DNA of 13,748 bases from Bacillota bacterium (GTDB lineage: Bacteria > Bacillota > Clostridia > Acetivibrionales > DTU013), in the NCBI GenBank assembly GCA_023411645.1, contig JAEYON010000035.1:1-13748 (forward strand), read 5' to 3'. Both the position numbers and the translations under genes were made by a program. Position 1 is the first letter of the stretch, and every line of letters begins with the position of its first letter. The notes under the pieces are model-generated. The model did no database searches, was not told where the DNA came from, and was given only the letters and a program-made list of their open reading frames with translations. Shown one piece after another: positions 13,730-13,748 of this stretch.

Positions 13730-13748
13730 ATGAAGAGAATCGCAGTAT
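13730..13748 (+). CDS. start of a truncated gene, product not identifiable
   Basis: ATG at 13730 is preceded by AGGAGGGG with a 5-base spacer, and reads MKRIAV before the window ends. A promoter lies just upstream, so this is very likely a true gene start. MKRIAV is a common opening of Rossmann-type proteins, and 6-phosphofructokinase is one possibility in clostridia, but six residues cannot support a name. Confidence 0.6.

Noticed and set aside
13730..13748. 6-phosphofructokinase call for the truncated gene
   Set aside because: Six residues (MKRIAV) fit many families.

Overview
The window looks like chromosomal DNA of an anaerobic, moderately AT-rich Bacillota, most likely a clostridium. 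The pointers are strong AGGAGG-type ribosome binding sites, a T-box leader, intrinsic terminators with U-tracts, and NifI-type PII proteins. No insertion sequence, rRNA, tRNA or CRISPR array was seen. The species cannot be named from the sequence alone.

Layout. On the left, the minus strand carries a two-gene unit: an MFS-type membrane transporter and a small four-segment membrane protein, joined by a TAATG overlap. Everything to the right is on the plus strand and mostly concerns urea nitrogen. First come the structural urease genes ureA-ureB-ureC, then a short AraC-type regulator, then the urea ABC transporter urtABCDE, then two consecutive PII-family genes that resemble NifI1 and NifI2. 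After these is a separate methionine-import operon: promoter, methionine T-box, metN, metI, metQ and terminator. The window ends just inside another gene that has its own promoter.

How the genes fit together. UrtA binds urea outside the membrane, UrtB and UrtC form the channel, and UrtD and UrtE power it. UreABC would then hydrolyse cytoplasmic urea to ammonia and carbon dioxide. The two PII proteins follow urtE on the same strand with no visible terminator between, so they probably report 2-oxoglutarate and energy status to the transporter or to a neighbouring enzyme. No urease maturation genes (ureD, E, F, G) are present in the window.

The most striking result is in the leaders. The ureA, araC-like and urtA leaders each contain the same element: a small hairpin with the hexaloop AANGGC closed by a C-G pair. 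The loop and 3' strand of that hairpin are also the 5' arm of an intrinsic terminator ending in six T. The A1/G4 hexaloop is the hallmark of targets of ANTAR-domain antiterminators (the NasR, AmiR and EutV family). I infer that the whole urea regulon, including its own regulator, is controlled by transcription antitermination through a factor encoded elsewhere. A second notable feature is the NifI1/NifI2-like pair linked to urea transport with no nitrogenase gene in view.
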